From positions 62,001 through 126,000 of the forward strand of contig NZ_BMTR01000021.1 of the NCBI RefSeq assembly GCF_014649775.1: DNA of 64,000 bases. Direction: 5' to 3'. This DNA comes from Streptomyces longisporoflavus. GTDB taxonomy: Bacteria; Actinomycetota; Actinomycetes; Streptomycetales; Streptomycetaceae. Under the pieces are notes generated by a model that searched no databases, was not told the DNA's origin, and was given only the letters and a program-made list of their open reading frames with translations. Position numbers and translations under genes: made by a program. Positions 43,533-52,063 of this stretch are shown here, one piece after another. Each line of letters opens with the position of its first letter. Positions within the stretch are counted from its first letter, which is position 1.

Positions 43533-44771
43533 TCACCAGGTGACGGGCAGCCGGGTCAGTCCGTGCACCATCATGCCGGTCGTCATCCGCAGATCGGCGA
43601 CGTCCTCCGCGAGCTTGAGGGCGGGGAAGCGGCGCAGCAGCGAGCCGATGACGATCTGCAGTTCGGCGCGGGCGAGGGCCGCGCCGAGGCAGTGGTGCGG
43701 CCCGTGGCCGAAGGCGACGTGCTGGTTCGCCGAGGGGCGCCGCGGGTCGAAGTCGGCGGGCGAGCCCTCGGGGAAGCGCGCCGCGTCCTGGTTGGCCGAG
43801 CAGATCGCCGCGAGCACGGCGCTGCCCTTGGGGATGAGCGTCCCGCCGAGCTCGACGTCCTCCAGGGTGACGCGCAGCGGACCGCCGTCACCGATGGGGT
43901 TGATCCGCATCAGCTCCTCGACGGCGTGCTCGATCATGTCGGGGTTCTCGCGCAGCGCGGCCAGGTGCTCGGGGTGCCGCAGCAGGGTCAGTACACAGGT
44001 GCCGATCATGGAGACGGTCGTCTCGTGCCCGGCGACGAGCAGCGTGATGCACATGGTGATCAGCTCGTGCTCGGTGAGCCGTCCCTCGTCGTCGTGGGCG
44101 GCGACGAGCGCTCCGATGAGGTCGTCGGTGGGCTCCTCCCGCTTGCGCTGGATGAGAGCCGCCAGGTACGCGATCATCGACGAGCGCTGGACGGCCGTCT
44201 CCTCGGGCGTGTGCGAGGTGAGCGACACGAAGGCGTCGGACCAGGCGCGGAAGCGGCCCCTGTCCTCGAAGGGCACGCCGAGCAGCTCGCAGATGACCAT
44301 CACCGGCAGTGGGAACGCCAGTTCGGTATTGAGGTCGACGGGCGGCGCGAGGCGGTCCATCGAGTCGAGCAGCCCGTCGGTGAGTTCCTGGATGCGCGGG
44401 CGCAGTCGCTGCACACGGCGCCCGGTGAACTCCCGCAGGACCAGCTTGCGCAGCCGGGTGTGCTCGGGCGGGTCCATGGTGAACAGGCCGCCGGCCAGCG
44501 GGGGCGTGCTGGACAGCTGGGGGGCGCCGGGCGCGACGGTGGCGGCGCGGCTGAAGCGGGGGTCGGCGAGCACGGTGCGCACGTCGTCGTAGCGGGTGAC
44601 CACATGCCCCGGGTCACCGCTCGGCAGGCGTACGTGAGCTACCGGGCAGCTCTCCCTCAACTCGGCGTACAAGGGCGGCACTTCGATGGCGGAGGGGCGG
44701 TGGAACGGATAGCTCAGAGTCGGCTCCGCGGCGTTCGCGCCGCTGGGGGCCGGCTGCTCTTCGACGTCCAT
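43533..44771 (-). CDS. Cytochrome P450
   Basis: 412 residues from ATG 44771, chosen because GGAGG lies eight bases upstream; that GGAGG is inside an alternative upstream ATG at 44786. I-helix LLVAGHETTVS, ExxR in EELMRINP, and heme-binding loop FGHGPHHCLGAALAR with the axial Cys. Soluble class I bacterial P450 of the CYP105/107-like kind. It needs a ferredoxin partner; none is encoded in the cluster part visible here. Probably hydroxylates or epoxidises the acyl chain. The DUF4260 gene lies upstream on the same strand. Confidence 0.93.
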   Translation of the reverse strand: MDVEEQPAPSGANAAEPTLSYPFHRPSAIEVPPLYAELRESCPVAHVRLPSGDPGHVVTRYDDVRTVLADPRFSRAATVAPGAPQLSSTPPLAGGLFTMDPPEHTRLRKLVLREFTGRRVQRLRPRIQELTDGLLDSMDRLAPPVDLNTELAFPLPVMVICELLGVPFEDRGRFRAWSDAFVSLTSHTPEETAVQRSSMIAYLAALIQRKREEPTDDLIGALVAAHDDEGRLTEHELITMCITLLVAGHETTVSMIGTCVLTLLRHPEHLAALRENPDMIEHAVEELMRINPIGDGGPLRVTLEDVELGGTLIPKGSAVLAAICSANQDAARFPEGSPADFDPRRPSANQHVAFGHGPHHCLGAALARAELQIVIGSLLRRFPALKLAEDVADLRMTTGMMVHGLTRLPVTW

Positions 44772-44880
44772 GGGTGCTGCCTCCATGAGGGGGTCGGGGC
44801 TCGCATGAGGGGGTCAGGGCACGCGAGATCGTCGCAACCGGGCCTTGTGCCGCGGCAAAGGCCCCGTATCCGGCGGCGTC

Positions 44881-45297
44881 TCAGCGCTGCCAGCCGTCGG
44901 GCGTGCGCAGCCCGTACCCGAGGGCGCGGTCGAGGGCGATGTGCAGCAGCCAGGCCAGGCCGAAGGTGAACGGCGCGGCATTCTGGCCGGGGCCGTCCGC
45001 GAGCAGCGCCACGACCGTCATCCAGACCAGCGGTCCGACCGGCCGGTGGACGAGGTTGTACACCCCCACGGTGGCGCGCGGCAGCTGACCGTGCTGATGC
45101 GGGCCCGAGGCGCCGACGAAGAACGACAGGTCGGGCGCGATGAAGCCGAGCACGCCGAGCGGGATCACCCAGCCCGCGTGTTTGACCATCTCGAACACGA
45201 CCCAGACGAGCAGGAACGCGCCGAGCAGCGCCCAGGCGGTGCGGACCGCCACCGGCTTCGAACTGCGGGTGGCGTCCCGGGTGGCGGAAGACGTCAT
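44881..45297 (-). CDS. DUF4260 family membrane protein
   Basis: 138 residues from ATG 45297, with AGGAG seven bases upstream. Four hydrophobic helices (AWALLGAFLLVWVVFEMV, WVIPLGVLGFIAPDLSFFV, GPLVWMTVVALLA, FTFGLAWLLHIALDRALGYGL). The pattern PDLSFF...YNLVHRP...HIALDRALGYGL matches DUF4260. Function unknown. The gene is upstream of, and probably co-transcribed with, the P450, but no link to the chemistry is apparent. Confidence 0.82.
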   Translation of the reverse strand: MTSSATRDATRSSKPVAVRTAWALLGAFLLVWVVFEMVKHAGWVIPLGVLGFIAPDLSFFVGASGPHQHGQLPRATVGVYNLVHRPVGPLVWMTVVALLADGPGQNAAPFTFGLAWLLHIALDRALGYGLRTPDGWQR

Positions 45298-45662
45298 GAA
45301 TCACTCCTGGTGAGGGGCGGGGGCGGCGTGCGGGGAGGGCCGGCGCGTCGGTGCCGACGTACGGCACGCGTCGGCGCCACCCTCGCGTGCCGGACTAAAG
45401 ACTCGGTTAAGCCGGACTCTCCGAGCCGCCGCGGCCACACGGATTTGGCCGTCCTTTAGCCGCCGGCCGCACGCTGCGTGATGTGTCGGCCGGGGTCCGC
45501 TCCGCAGTGGATCCGGCGCCCTCCCGGCCGGGCAGCGACCCGGCCCGCGCATGTCCATGCTGTGCGGGCCCGGCTCCGCCCGTCCGATCGGCCGCCGGCC
45601 GAGCGCCGCGCGGCGGACCCCCGCCGGCACACTCACGCAGGACGGACCCGAGGCGGAGCAAG
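45298..45662. promoter_or_regulatory. Divergent promoter region with CTAAAG and CTTTAG
   Basis: Separates the DUF4260/P450 unit from the thioesterase unit. It contains CTAAAG (45395-45400, i.e. CTTTAG on the minus strand, 98 bases from the DUF4260 start) and CTTTAG (45454-45459). No gene is visible. This arrangement suggests the same factor acts on both directions (inference). Confidence 0.45.
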
Positions 45663-46439
45663 ATGACGCGATACCTGGCCCGGAGCAGCATCGACGAGAG
45701 TTCGAGCGCGGACATACGGCTGTTCTGCTTCCCGTACGCGGGCGGCGGCGCTTCGGCGTACGGGCGCTGGCAGCGCACCCTGGACGCCCACGGCGCGGGG
45801 GTGCGGGTGATGCCCGTCCAGCTCCCCGGCCGTGAAGGACGCATCGACGAACCCCGGTTCACCGATCTGCGCGCCTTGATCGACGACATGGACGCCCAGC
45901 TCGACGACGAGCTGGAGCGGCCCCACATCTTCTACGGGCACAGCATGGGCGCGCTGATCGCCTACTCGCTGGCCTGGCGGCGGCAGCAGCGCTGCGCCCC
46001 GCTGCCGCTCGCGGTCGTACTGAGCGCCTACCGTGCACCGCACCTGCCCGCGCCGCAGATCGCGAGCCCGGAGGCGAGCGACGAGGAGCTGATCGAGAGC
46101 CTGGCCGCGCTCGGCGGCATCCCCCAAGTGCTGCTCAACCACCCGGACTTCCTCTCCGCGCTGCTGCCGGTGGCCCGCGACGACCTGCTGCTGTGCACGG
46201 GCGACGCCGCCTCGTACACCTCCGAGCCGCTGCGGGTGCCGCTGCACCTGTTCGCGGGGCGCAGGGACCGGCTTGTCTCGGTGCCCGAGGTGGTCTCGTG
46301 GCGGCGGCACGCGGGGCGGGGCTGCGAGGTGCGGACGATGCCCGGCGGGCACTTCTTCGTCCGGGCCCACGAGGAGGCCTTCCTGGGTGAACTCGCCCCC
46401 CTGGTCCGCCAGTACGCGCGGGTGCCCGTCGCCGCCTGA
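45663..46439 (+). CDS. Type II thioesterase
   Basis: 258 residues from ATG 45663, with GGAG five bases upstream. Alpha/beta hydrolase of the RifR/GrsT type: FCFPYAGGGASAYGRW, nucleophile Ser94 in GHSMGA, acid in FAGRRDRLVS and His in MPGGHFFV. Such enzymes remove wrong acyl groups from carrier proteins. Here it could clear the two ACPs and the PKS carrier domain, or release intermediates. It also might fulfil a hydrolase role in tetronate formation, but the sequence fits editing. Confidence 0.92.
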   Translation: MTRYLARSSIDESSSADIRLFCFPYAGGGASAYGRWQRTLDAHGAGVRVMPVQLPGREGRIDEPRFTDLRALIDDMDAQLDDELERPHIFYGHSMGALIAYSLAWRRQQRCAPLPLAVVLSAYRAPHLPAPQIASPEASDEELIESLAALGGIPQVLLNHPDFLSALLPVARDDLLLCTGDAASYTSEPLRVPLHLFAGRRDRLVSVPEVVSWRRHAGRGCEVRTMPGGHFFVRAHEEAFLGELAPLVRQYARVPVAA

Positions 46440-46568
46440 CGGCGCGGTGTCCGGCTCCCGCGCACGCACGCTCCGGCCCGTGTCCGGATCTCTGTCCCGG
46501 TACGCCCCCGCGTGCCACCGTGAGGCGTCGCCGGAGCGGGCCGCGACCCGATCAGGAGGTGCGCCGTG

Positions 46569-48086
46569 ATGCCGACACCGAAGACTCCGCCGTGGCCGCT
46601 CGTGCTCGACGACGTCTACGGGCCCCATGACGTGCGCGCCCTGCCACCTGCGCGACTGCCCGCGCTGGCCGCGGAGGTCCGGGAGTCCCTCGCCCCGAGT
46701 CCCGGTGCGGACGCCACCGTCGAGCTGGGCATCGCGCTGCACCGCGTCTTCGACTCCGCCCGCGATCAGGTGGCCTGGGACAGCCCCACGGCGTCCTTCG
46801 CCCACGAACTGCTCCGGGACCGGCGCGCGTTCGCGAGCCGAACCGGCAGCGTCGCGCCCCTGGGCGGGCGGGCCCTTTCGTACGCCGAAGGGCTCGCCCG
46901 CGCCTTTCTGCTCGGCGGGCGCACCGACCGGCACGCGATCGCCGTCGTGGACAGCGCCACCCTCGCCACCGACGCGGCCCGGGAGGCCCTGGACTCCCTC
47001 GCCCGCAACCCGGGACTGCGGATCGTCGTCGTGGTGCACGGGGACGGCGGGCCGCCCCGTGGTGCGCGGGGCGGGCTCACCGGCAGGATCGGGGGAGCCC
47101 TGCGCCGCGCGCCCCTCGTCGGGACGGGCCTGTACGACGCGCTCGGCGGGCCGGGTCTCGAACACACCGGTCCGGTCGACGGCCGCAGCCCCGCGCGGCT
47201 GGAGTCCGCGCTGCGGGCCGCCAGGGACGCGGGCCGTCCGGTGGTCGTGCACTGCGTGACCCCGGGGCGGGCCGTGGCCGGGCGGTCCGCCGGGCCGCCC
47301 GCGCGGTCGTGGGCGGCCGTCTTCGCCGGTGAGCTGGCCGAGGCCGGGGCCGAGCGGCCGGACGTGGTCGCGGTGAGCGCGGCCCGGCGGCTTCCCCCTG
47401 TCTTCGCGGAGTTCGCCGCCATGGACCCGGAGCGCGCCTTCGCCGCGGACGGCAGCCGGGAGCATGCCGCCTATTGCGCGGCGGGCCTGGCCGCCGAGGG
47501 GCTGCATCCCGTGGTCGCCGGGCCCTGCGGGACGCCGGCGCCCGCGGTGGGGCACGGGCACGGGACCACCTTCGTGCTCGACGGGGCGCGGTCCCCGGCA
47601 GGGCTTCCGGACGGGGTGCGCTGTTCCGTGCCGCGCGACGGGGCGCGGTTGCGGGTGCGCCTGCGGGAGGCCCTCGGCGTCGCGGACGCGCCCACCGCGG
47701 TGTGCTTCCCCGAAGGGCCCGTGGCGCCGGACGTCGAGGCCGTGGCCCACGACCGGGGGCTCGACGTGCTGTGCGGTGCGCGGCAGCTGCCCGGCGACGT
47801 ACTCGTCGTGTCCGTCGGAGCCATGGCCGGGATCTGCCTGGAGGCGGCCCGGCTGCTCGACGAGCGGGGGGTCGGGGTCACCGTCGTGGACCCCGGGTGG
47901 GTCGACCCTCCGCCCGCGCGGCTGGGGGAACTCGCCGCCGAGCACGCGCTGACGGTGACCGTGCGGGACGGCGTACCGTCCTTCGCCGAAACCGGTGAGG
48001 CGGTCGGCGGTGCCCCGCTGACCGGTGCCGTTCTCGCCGAGAGCGTCGCGCTGCGGCTCGGTGAACTCCACGATGCCTGCGGCTGA
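46569..48086 (+). CDS. DXS-like (transketolase-family) protein lacking cofactor motifs
   Basis: 505 residues from ATG 46569 (GGAGGT eight bases upstream; a GTG is directly before it). The N-terminus is clearly 1-deoxyxylulose-5-phosphate-synthase-like (PLVLDDVYGPHDVRALPPARLPALAAEVRE is split here by position: residues 11-40), with ALHRVFDSARDQVAWD, GPVDGRSP and EHAAYCAAGLAAEGLHPVVAG. Key positions are changed. The substrate-binding GHQ is PTA (73-75), the ThDP-binding GDGALTGG is VDSATLAT (from residue 127), and the Glu that activates ThDP falls at Arg297. It is about 130 residues shorter than DXS. It is unlikely to be a thiamine enzyme; a new function or scaffold role is possible. Confidence 0.8.
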   Translation: MPTPKTPPWPLVLDDVYGPHDVRALPPARLPALAAEVRESLAPSPGADATVELGIALHRVFDSARDQVAWDSPTASFAHELLRDRRAFASRTGSVAPLGGRALSYAEGLARAFLLGGRTDRHAIAVVDSATLATDAAREALDSLARNPGLRIVVVVHGDGGPPRGARGGLTGRIGGALRRAPLVGTGLYDALGGPGLEHTGPVDGRSPARLESALRAARDAGRPVVVHCVTPGRAVAGRSAGPPARSWAAVFAGELAEAGAERPDVVAVSAARRLPPVFAEFAAMDPERAFAADGSREHAAYCAAGLAAEGLHPVVAGPCGTPAPAVGHGHGTTFVLDGARSPAGLPDGVRCSVPRDGARLRVRLREALGVADAPTAVCFPEGPVAPDVEAVAHDRGLDVLCGARQLPGDVLVVSVGAMAGICLEAARLLDERGVGVTVVDPGWVDPPPARLGELAAEHALTVTVRDGVPSFAETGEAVGGAPLTGAVLAESVALRLGELHDACG

Positions 48087-48090
48087 CTCC

Positions 48091-48150
48091 CGTACCAAGC
48101 CTGTGGCCCGCCGTCCCGGTGAAGGGGCGGCGGGCCACAGGCTTGGTACG
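48091..48150. terminator. Bidirectional 23-bp hairpin
   Basis: Perfect stem 48091-48113 with 48128-48150 around a 14-base loop, between the convergent DXS-like and MFS genes. Confidence 0.88.
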
Positions 48151-48158
48151 GAGATGGC

Positions 48159-49727
48159 TCAGCCGACGGTCTGCGCGGAGGGCCGGTCCGCCGGGGCCGC
48201 GGAGACGTCCGCCGTCCCGGCCGCGCTCCCGCCGGCGCCCCCGCCCGTGCTCTGCGGACCGGCAGAGGTGAGGGGCCCGCGCCGGAAGCCGAGGAGACCG
48301 GTGAGCACGGACAGGGCCAGGAACACCAACAGGACGGTGAACGCGGACTGCAGCCCGTTCACCAGCGCGACATCGGGGTTCGCGCCGTGCGCGGCCTCCG
48401 ACGCCGTCTTGTTGTTGAGCACCGTCACGGCGACGGCGATGCCGAACGCGGCGCCGATCTGCGTCGAGGCGTTGAGCAGCGCGGAAGTGGTCCCCGCGTC
48501 ATCGTCGGTGGCCTCCGACGTGCCCACCACCGGGGTCGGGATGAGGCAGAAGACCAGGCCGACGCCGAACAGGGCGGTGGCCGGCAGCAGGAAGCTCCAG
48601 TAGCCGGAGTGCACGGGCAGGCCCATCAGCATCACGACGCAGCCCGCGAGCGCGACCGTACCGGCCAAATACATGTTCCGCGGCCCCGTCCTGCCGATCA
48701 GCGTCGAGGCGAGGGGAGCGAGGACCATCAGCGCGATGCTCACCGGCAGATACGCCAGACCGGTCTGCAGCGGGCTGTAGCCGAGGACGCCCTGCATCCA
48801 CAGGGGCAGCAGGAAGAAGATCGGCATCATGATCGCCGCGGTGAGGAACTCGCCGAGGCTGCCCGCCACCACGGAACGCGAGCGGAACAGCCGGAGCGGC
48901 ACGAGCGGCGCCTTGCTGCGCTTCTCCACCACCACGAACGCGACGAGCAGCGCCGCCGCGCCGGCGAAGGCCCCCAGGGTGCGCAAGTCGGCCCAGCCGT
49001 GGTCGCCGGAGGTCACGATGGCGTACACGAGCAGCAGCAGGCCGCCGGTCGCGGTGACCGCTCCCGCGAGGTCCTTGGCGGGCCGGTCGCCGGACGGCCT
49101 CGGCGCCTTGATGAGGGCGATGGCGGCCGCGCCGACGGCCAGGCCGATCGGCACATTGATCCAGAACGCCCAGCGCCAGTCCACGTTGGCGATGGCTCCG
49201 CCCAGGATGGTGCCGGTGCTCGCGCCGATGCCGATGACCGCGCCCCACACGCCGAACGCCTTCGCCCGCTCCTTGGTGTCGGGGAACACCGTCACGAGAA
49301 TGGACAGTGAGGCGGGCGACAGGGCCGCGGCGCCGATGCCCTGCAGCGCACGCGCGGTGAGCAGCTGGCCCTCCGAATCGGCGAGACCGGCACCCAGCGA
49401 GGCGAGCGTGAACAGCGCGAGTCCCGCCAGGAAGACGAGCCTGCGGCCGACCACGTCCGCGAGCCGCCCGCCGAGCAGCAGGAGACCTCCGAAGAGCAGG
49501 ACGTAGATGTTCATGACCCACTGAAGGCCGGTGGTCGAAAGGCCGACGGCGTCCTTCAGCTCGGGGCCCATCACATTTACGACGGACGAGTCGATGGCGA
49601 TGACGAACTGGGCAAGGGAGATGACTCCGAGCACCCACCAGCGCCGGGGGTCTGGCGGGGCGGTGGCGGCAGGTGCGGACGCCCCCGCGTGAGCGGTACC
49701 CCGCTCGGGAGCCGGGTCGGTCTTCAT
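48159..49727 (-). CDS. DHA2-type MFS drug/product exporter
   Basis: 522 residues from ATG 49727, with GAGGAG a few bases upstream; the frame is longer but lacks a start there. Fourteen predicted transmembrane helices as in EmrB/QacA. Motifs include FVIAIDSSVVNVMGPELKD (helix 1), GGRLADVVGRRLVF (loop 2-3 motif A) and ARALQGIGAAALSPASLSIL (motif C-like). Proton-driven export of the cluster product or self-resistance is likely. It is divergent from the FkbH operon across a 269-base gap. Confidence 0.92.
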   Translation of the reverse strand: MKTDPAPERGTAHAGASAPAATAPPDPRRWWVLGVISLAQFVIAIDSSVVNVMGPELKDAVGLSTTGLQWVMNIYVLLFGGLLLLGGRLADVVGRRLVFLAGLALFTLASLGAGLADSEGQLLTARALQGIGAAALSPASLSILVTVFPDTKERAKAFGVWGAVIGIGASTGTILGGAIANVDWRWAFWINVPIGLAVGAAAIALIKAPRPSGDRPAKDLAGAVTATGGLLLLVYAIVTSGDHGWADLRTLGAFAGAAALLVAFVVVEKRSKAPLVPLRLFRSRSVVAGSLGEFLTAAIMMPIFFLLPLWMQGVLGYSPLQTGLAYLPVSIALMVLAPLASTLIGRTGPRNMYLAGTVALAGCVVMLMGLPVHSGYWSFLLPATALFGVGLVFCLIPTPVVGTSEATDDDAGTTSALLNASTQIGAAFGIAVAVTVLNNKTASEAAHGANPDVALVNGLQSAFTVLLVFLALSVLTGLLGFRRGPLTSAGPQSTGGGAGGSAAGTADVSAAPADRPSAQTVG

Positions 49728-49842
49728 GAGGTCTCCTCGCATGCCGGGCCGGGTGGCCGGCGGGGACTGGATGTTCCGGGTGGGTCGTGCGTGCAGGTAC
49801 CGCAGGGTGCGCGCGTGTCCTTGCGGCTCGCTGAAGCGCCCG

Positions 49843-49894
49843 CCTTCGGCTCCCGTCCGGCGGCCCGTTCCTTCGGCTCCCGCCCGGCGGCCCG
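49843..49894. repeat. 25-bp direct repeat upstream of the FkbH operon
   Basis: CCTTCGGCTCCCG-[T/C]-CCGGCGGCCCG occurs at 49843-49867 and 49870-49894 with one mismatch and a 2-base spacer. It lies in the divergent exporter/FkbH control region, 14 bases before a CTTTAG at 49908. Confidence 0.6.
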
Positions 49895-49907
49895 CCTGCA
49901 ACCGGCC

Positions 49908-49913
49908 CTTTAG
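49908..49913 (+). promoter_or_regulatory. CTTTAG motif upstream of the FkbH operon
   Basis: CTTTAGCC, identical to the copies upstream of the flavin monooxygenase and the thioesterase, 84 bases before the GTG at 49997. Confidence 0.4.
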
Positions 49914-49996
49914 CCCTCCCCGGCACGGTCACTGGCCACGAGCGGCGGCGACGGTCGTGCGTGTGGCCGCTGCCCGACTGACGGGAGAAGAGGAAC

Positions 49997-51931
49997 GTGA
50001 CCACAGCAGTGACAACCCCCGAGGCTGAGCAGCTCGGTCCGCTCGACCGGCTCCGCGACCTGCACCAGAAGGGGCGGATCGCGGCCGAGTACCCTGCGGT
50101 GCCCGCGCTCCTGGCCGAACTCGTCGGCCGCGACGCGGACTTCGCCGCTCTCGCCCGCGCCGGACGGCTGCTCGCCCGGGTCCCGCCGGAGAGCATCGAA
50201 GAGCTGCACCCGGGCGTCGCGCCGGCGACCGTGGCGCTCACCGGACACGGCATGCTGGACGCGCTGCCCCCGGCCCTCACCGCTCAGTTCGCCCGGCACG
50301 GCATACCGGTGCGGATCTCCGACGCCGAGTACGACTCCTGGCTGCGGGACCTCCAGGACACGTCGAGCCCGCTGTACGAGACCGGCACGGAGCTCGCCCT
50401 GTGCGTCCTGGACGCACAGATCGTCTTCGACGAGCTCCCGCTGCCCTGGCAGATCACCGACCTGGCCGCGGCCCTGGACGGCAAGCTGAAGCAGATCGCC
50501 GGGCTCGTCGAGCGCTACGCCGAGCACGGCTCCGGCACTCTGGTCCTCAACACCCTGCCGCTCCTGAGCGGCCACACCCACCAGCTCGTCGACCAGGCCT
50601 CGCGCGGTGAACTGGCCTGGCGGTGGCGCGAGTTCAACGCCGGGCTCCTTCGCCTGGCGGCCGTCCACCCGCGCCTGCACGTGGTCGACCTCGACCCGCT
50701 GATCGCCGACGGCGGCCCGGTGCGCGACAGCAGGCTCGCCGCGTACGCGAAGGTGCACCTGGGCGAGGAGCTCCTGGGGCGGTACGCGCGCGAGATCGGG
50801 CATCTCGCCCGGACGCTGCGCGGACGCGCCAAGAAGGTCCTCGTCGTCGACGCCGACAACACCCTGTGGGACGGCATCCTCGGCGACGACGGCGCGGACG
50901 GCATCGCCGCGGCGACGACGTACCGCGGCGAGGCGTTCGGCAAGTTCCAGCGGGTCGTCAAGCAGATCGGCGCCCAGGGCGTGCTGCTCGCGGTGTGCAG
51001 CAAGAACGACCGGGAGCCCGTCGTCGACGTACTGCGCGACCACCCCGACATGTCGTTGCGCGAGGCCGACTTCACCCGGATCAACGCCAACTGGGATCCC
51101 AAGGACGGCAATCTGCGGGACATCGCCGCGCGTCTCAACCTCGGCGTGGACAGCTTCGTCTTCGCCGACGACTCGCCCTTCGAGTGCGGCCTGGTCGCGG
51201 CCGGCCTGCCGGAGGTCGCCGTGGTCCGGCTCGACGAGGAGCCCGCCCTGCACGTGGACCGGCTACTCGCCGACGGCTGGTTCGACGTGCGCGCGCTGAC
51301 CGCCGAGGACCGGCTGCGCTCGGGGCAGTACCGCTCCGAGGCCGAGCGACAGGACCTCCAGGAGAGCTCCGGCTCGATGGAGGACTATCTGCGGGCCCTG
51401 GACATCCGCCTCGAGATGTCGCCCGTACGCGACCACGAAGTGACCCGCGTCTCCCAGATCACCCTGCGCACCAACCAGTTCAACCTCACCACCCGCAGGC
51501 TCCAGGAGGCCGACGTACAGGAGCGGCGCGCCGATCCGGACCATCTCGTGCTCGCCCTGCGCGCCCGCGACAAGTTCGGTGACAACGGCGTGATCGGCGC
51601 CGTCTTCGCGCACCGCGCGGGCGACGCCCTGCACCTGGACAACATGCTGCTCAGCTGCCGGGTCTTCGCCCGGGGCATCGAGCAGGCGGCCCTGAGCGCG
51701 CTTTTGACGCACGCCCGCGACACCGGGGCGTCGACCGTGCACGCGAGCTTCCGGCCCACCGCGAAGAACCACCGGGTGCGCGGCTTCTACCCCTCGCTCG
51801 GATTCGGCACGGCCGCGGAAACGGCCGACGGAGGGCTCGACTTCGTCCACCGGCTCGACGACATCCCGCCGGTGCCCGGACATCTGGCCCTGCGGGCCGA
51901 CTTCGCCGCGGGCCGCCCGTCCGCGAGCTGA
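49997..51931 (+). CDS. FkbH-like glyceryl transferase/phosphatase
   Basis: 644 residues from GTG 49997. The N-terminal 270 residues form an SGNH-like region; a HAD domain follows with motif I VVDADNTLWDG (Asp285, Asp287) and CSKND as the motif II region. A C-terminal GNAT-like domain includes RDKFGDNGVIGAV and FRPTAKNHRVRGFYPSLGF. FkbH proteins dephosphorylate 1,3-bisphosphoglycerate and load the glyceryl unit onto an ACP. The natural carrier here is the small ACP at 61,914, because the KAS III/ACP/acyltransferase set is that of tetronate pathways. It starts the biosynthetic operon. Methoxymalonyl-ACP formation is the alternative use, but its partner genes are absent. Confidence 0.92.
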   Translation: MTTAVTTPEAEQLGPLDRLRDLHQKGRIAAEYPAVPALLAELVGRDADFAALARAGRLLARVPPESIEELHPGVAPATVALTGHGMLDALPPALTAQFARHGIPVRISDAEYDSWLRDLQDTSSPLYETGTELALCVLDAQIVFDELPLPWQITDLAAALDGKLKQIAGLVERYAEHGSGTLVLNTLPLLSGHTHQLVDQASRGELAWRWREFNAGLLRLAAVHPRLHVVDLDPLIADGGPVRDSRLAAYAKVHLGEELLGRYAREIGHLARTLRGRAKKVLVVDADNTLWDGILGDDGADGIAAATTYRGEAFGKFQRVVKQIGAQGVLLAVCSKNDREPVVDVLRDHPDMSLREADFTRINANWDPKDGNLRDIAARLNLGVDSFVFADDSPFECGLVAAGLPEVAVVRLDEEPALHVDRLLADGWFDVRALTAEDRLRSGQYRSEAERQDLQESSGSMEDYLRALDIRLEMSPVRDHEVTRVSQITLRTNQFNLTTRRLQEADVQERRADPDHLVLALRARDKFGDNGVIGAVFAHRAGDALHLDNMLLSCRVFARGIEQAALSALLTHARDTGASTVHASFRPTAKNHRVRGFYPSLGFGTAAETADGGLDFVHRLDDIPPVPGHLALRADFAAGRPSAS

Positions 51932-52063
51932 CGACAAGACCGGCGAAGCATGCCCAGCACCCGCACAAGCGGCACCCAAGCCGTTCGCCGCAGCATCGCA
52001 ATGTCCGAAAAGACCAACGTCCGGCGCTGCGCCGGCGGATCGTCGAAAGGTCAGGGAACGACG

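Noticed and set aside
51950..52063. Upstream ATG starts for the acyl-AMP ligase
   Set aside because: No ribosome-binding site and an unconserved Arg/Ser-rich leader; TTG 52064 has AGGGA at good spacing.
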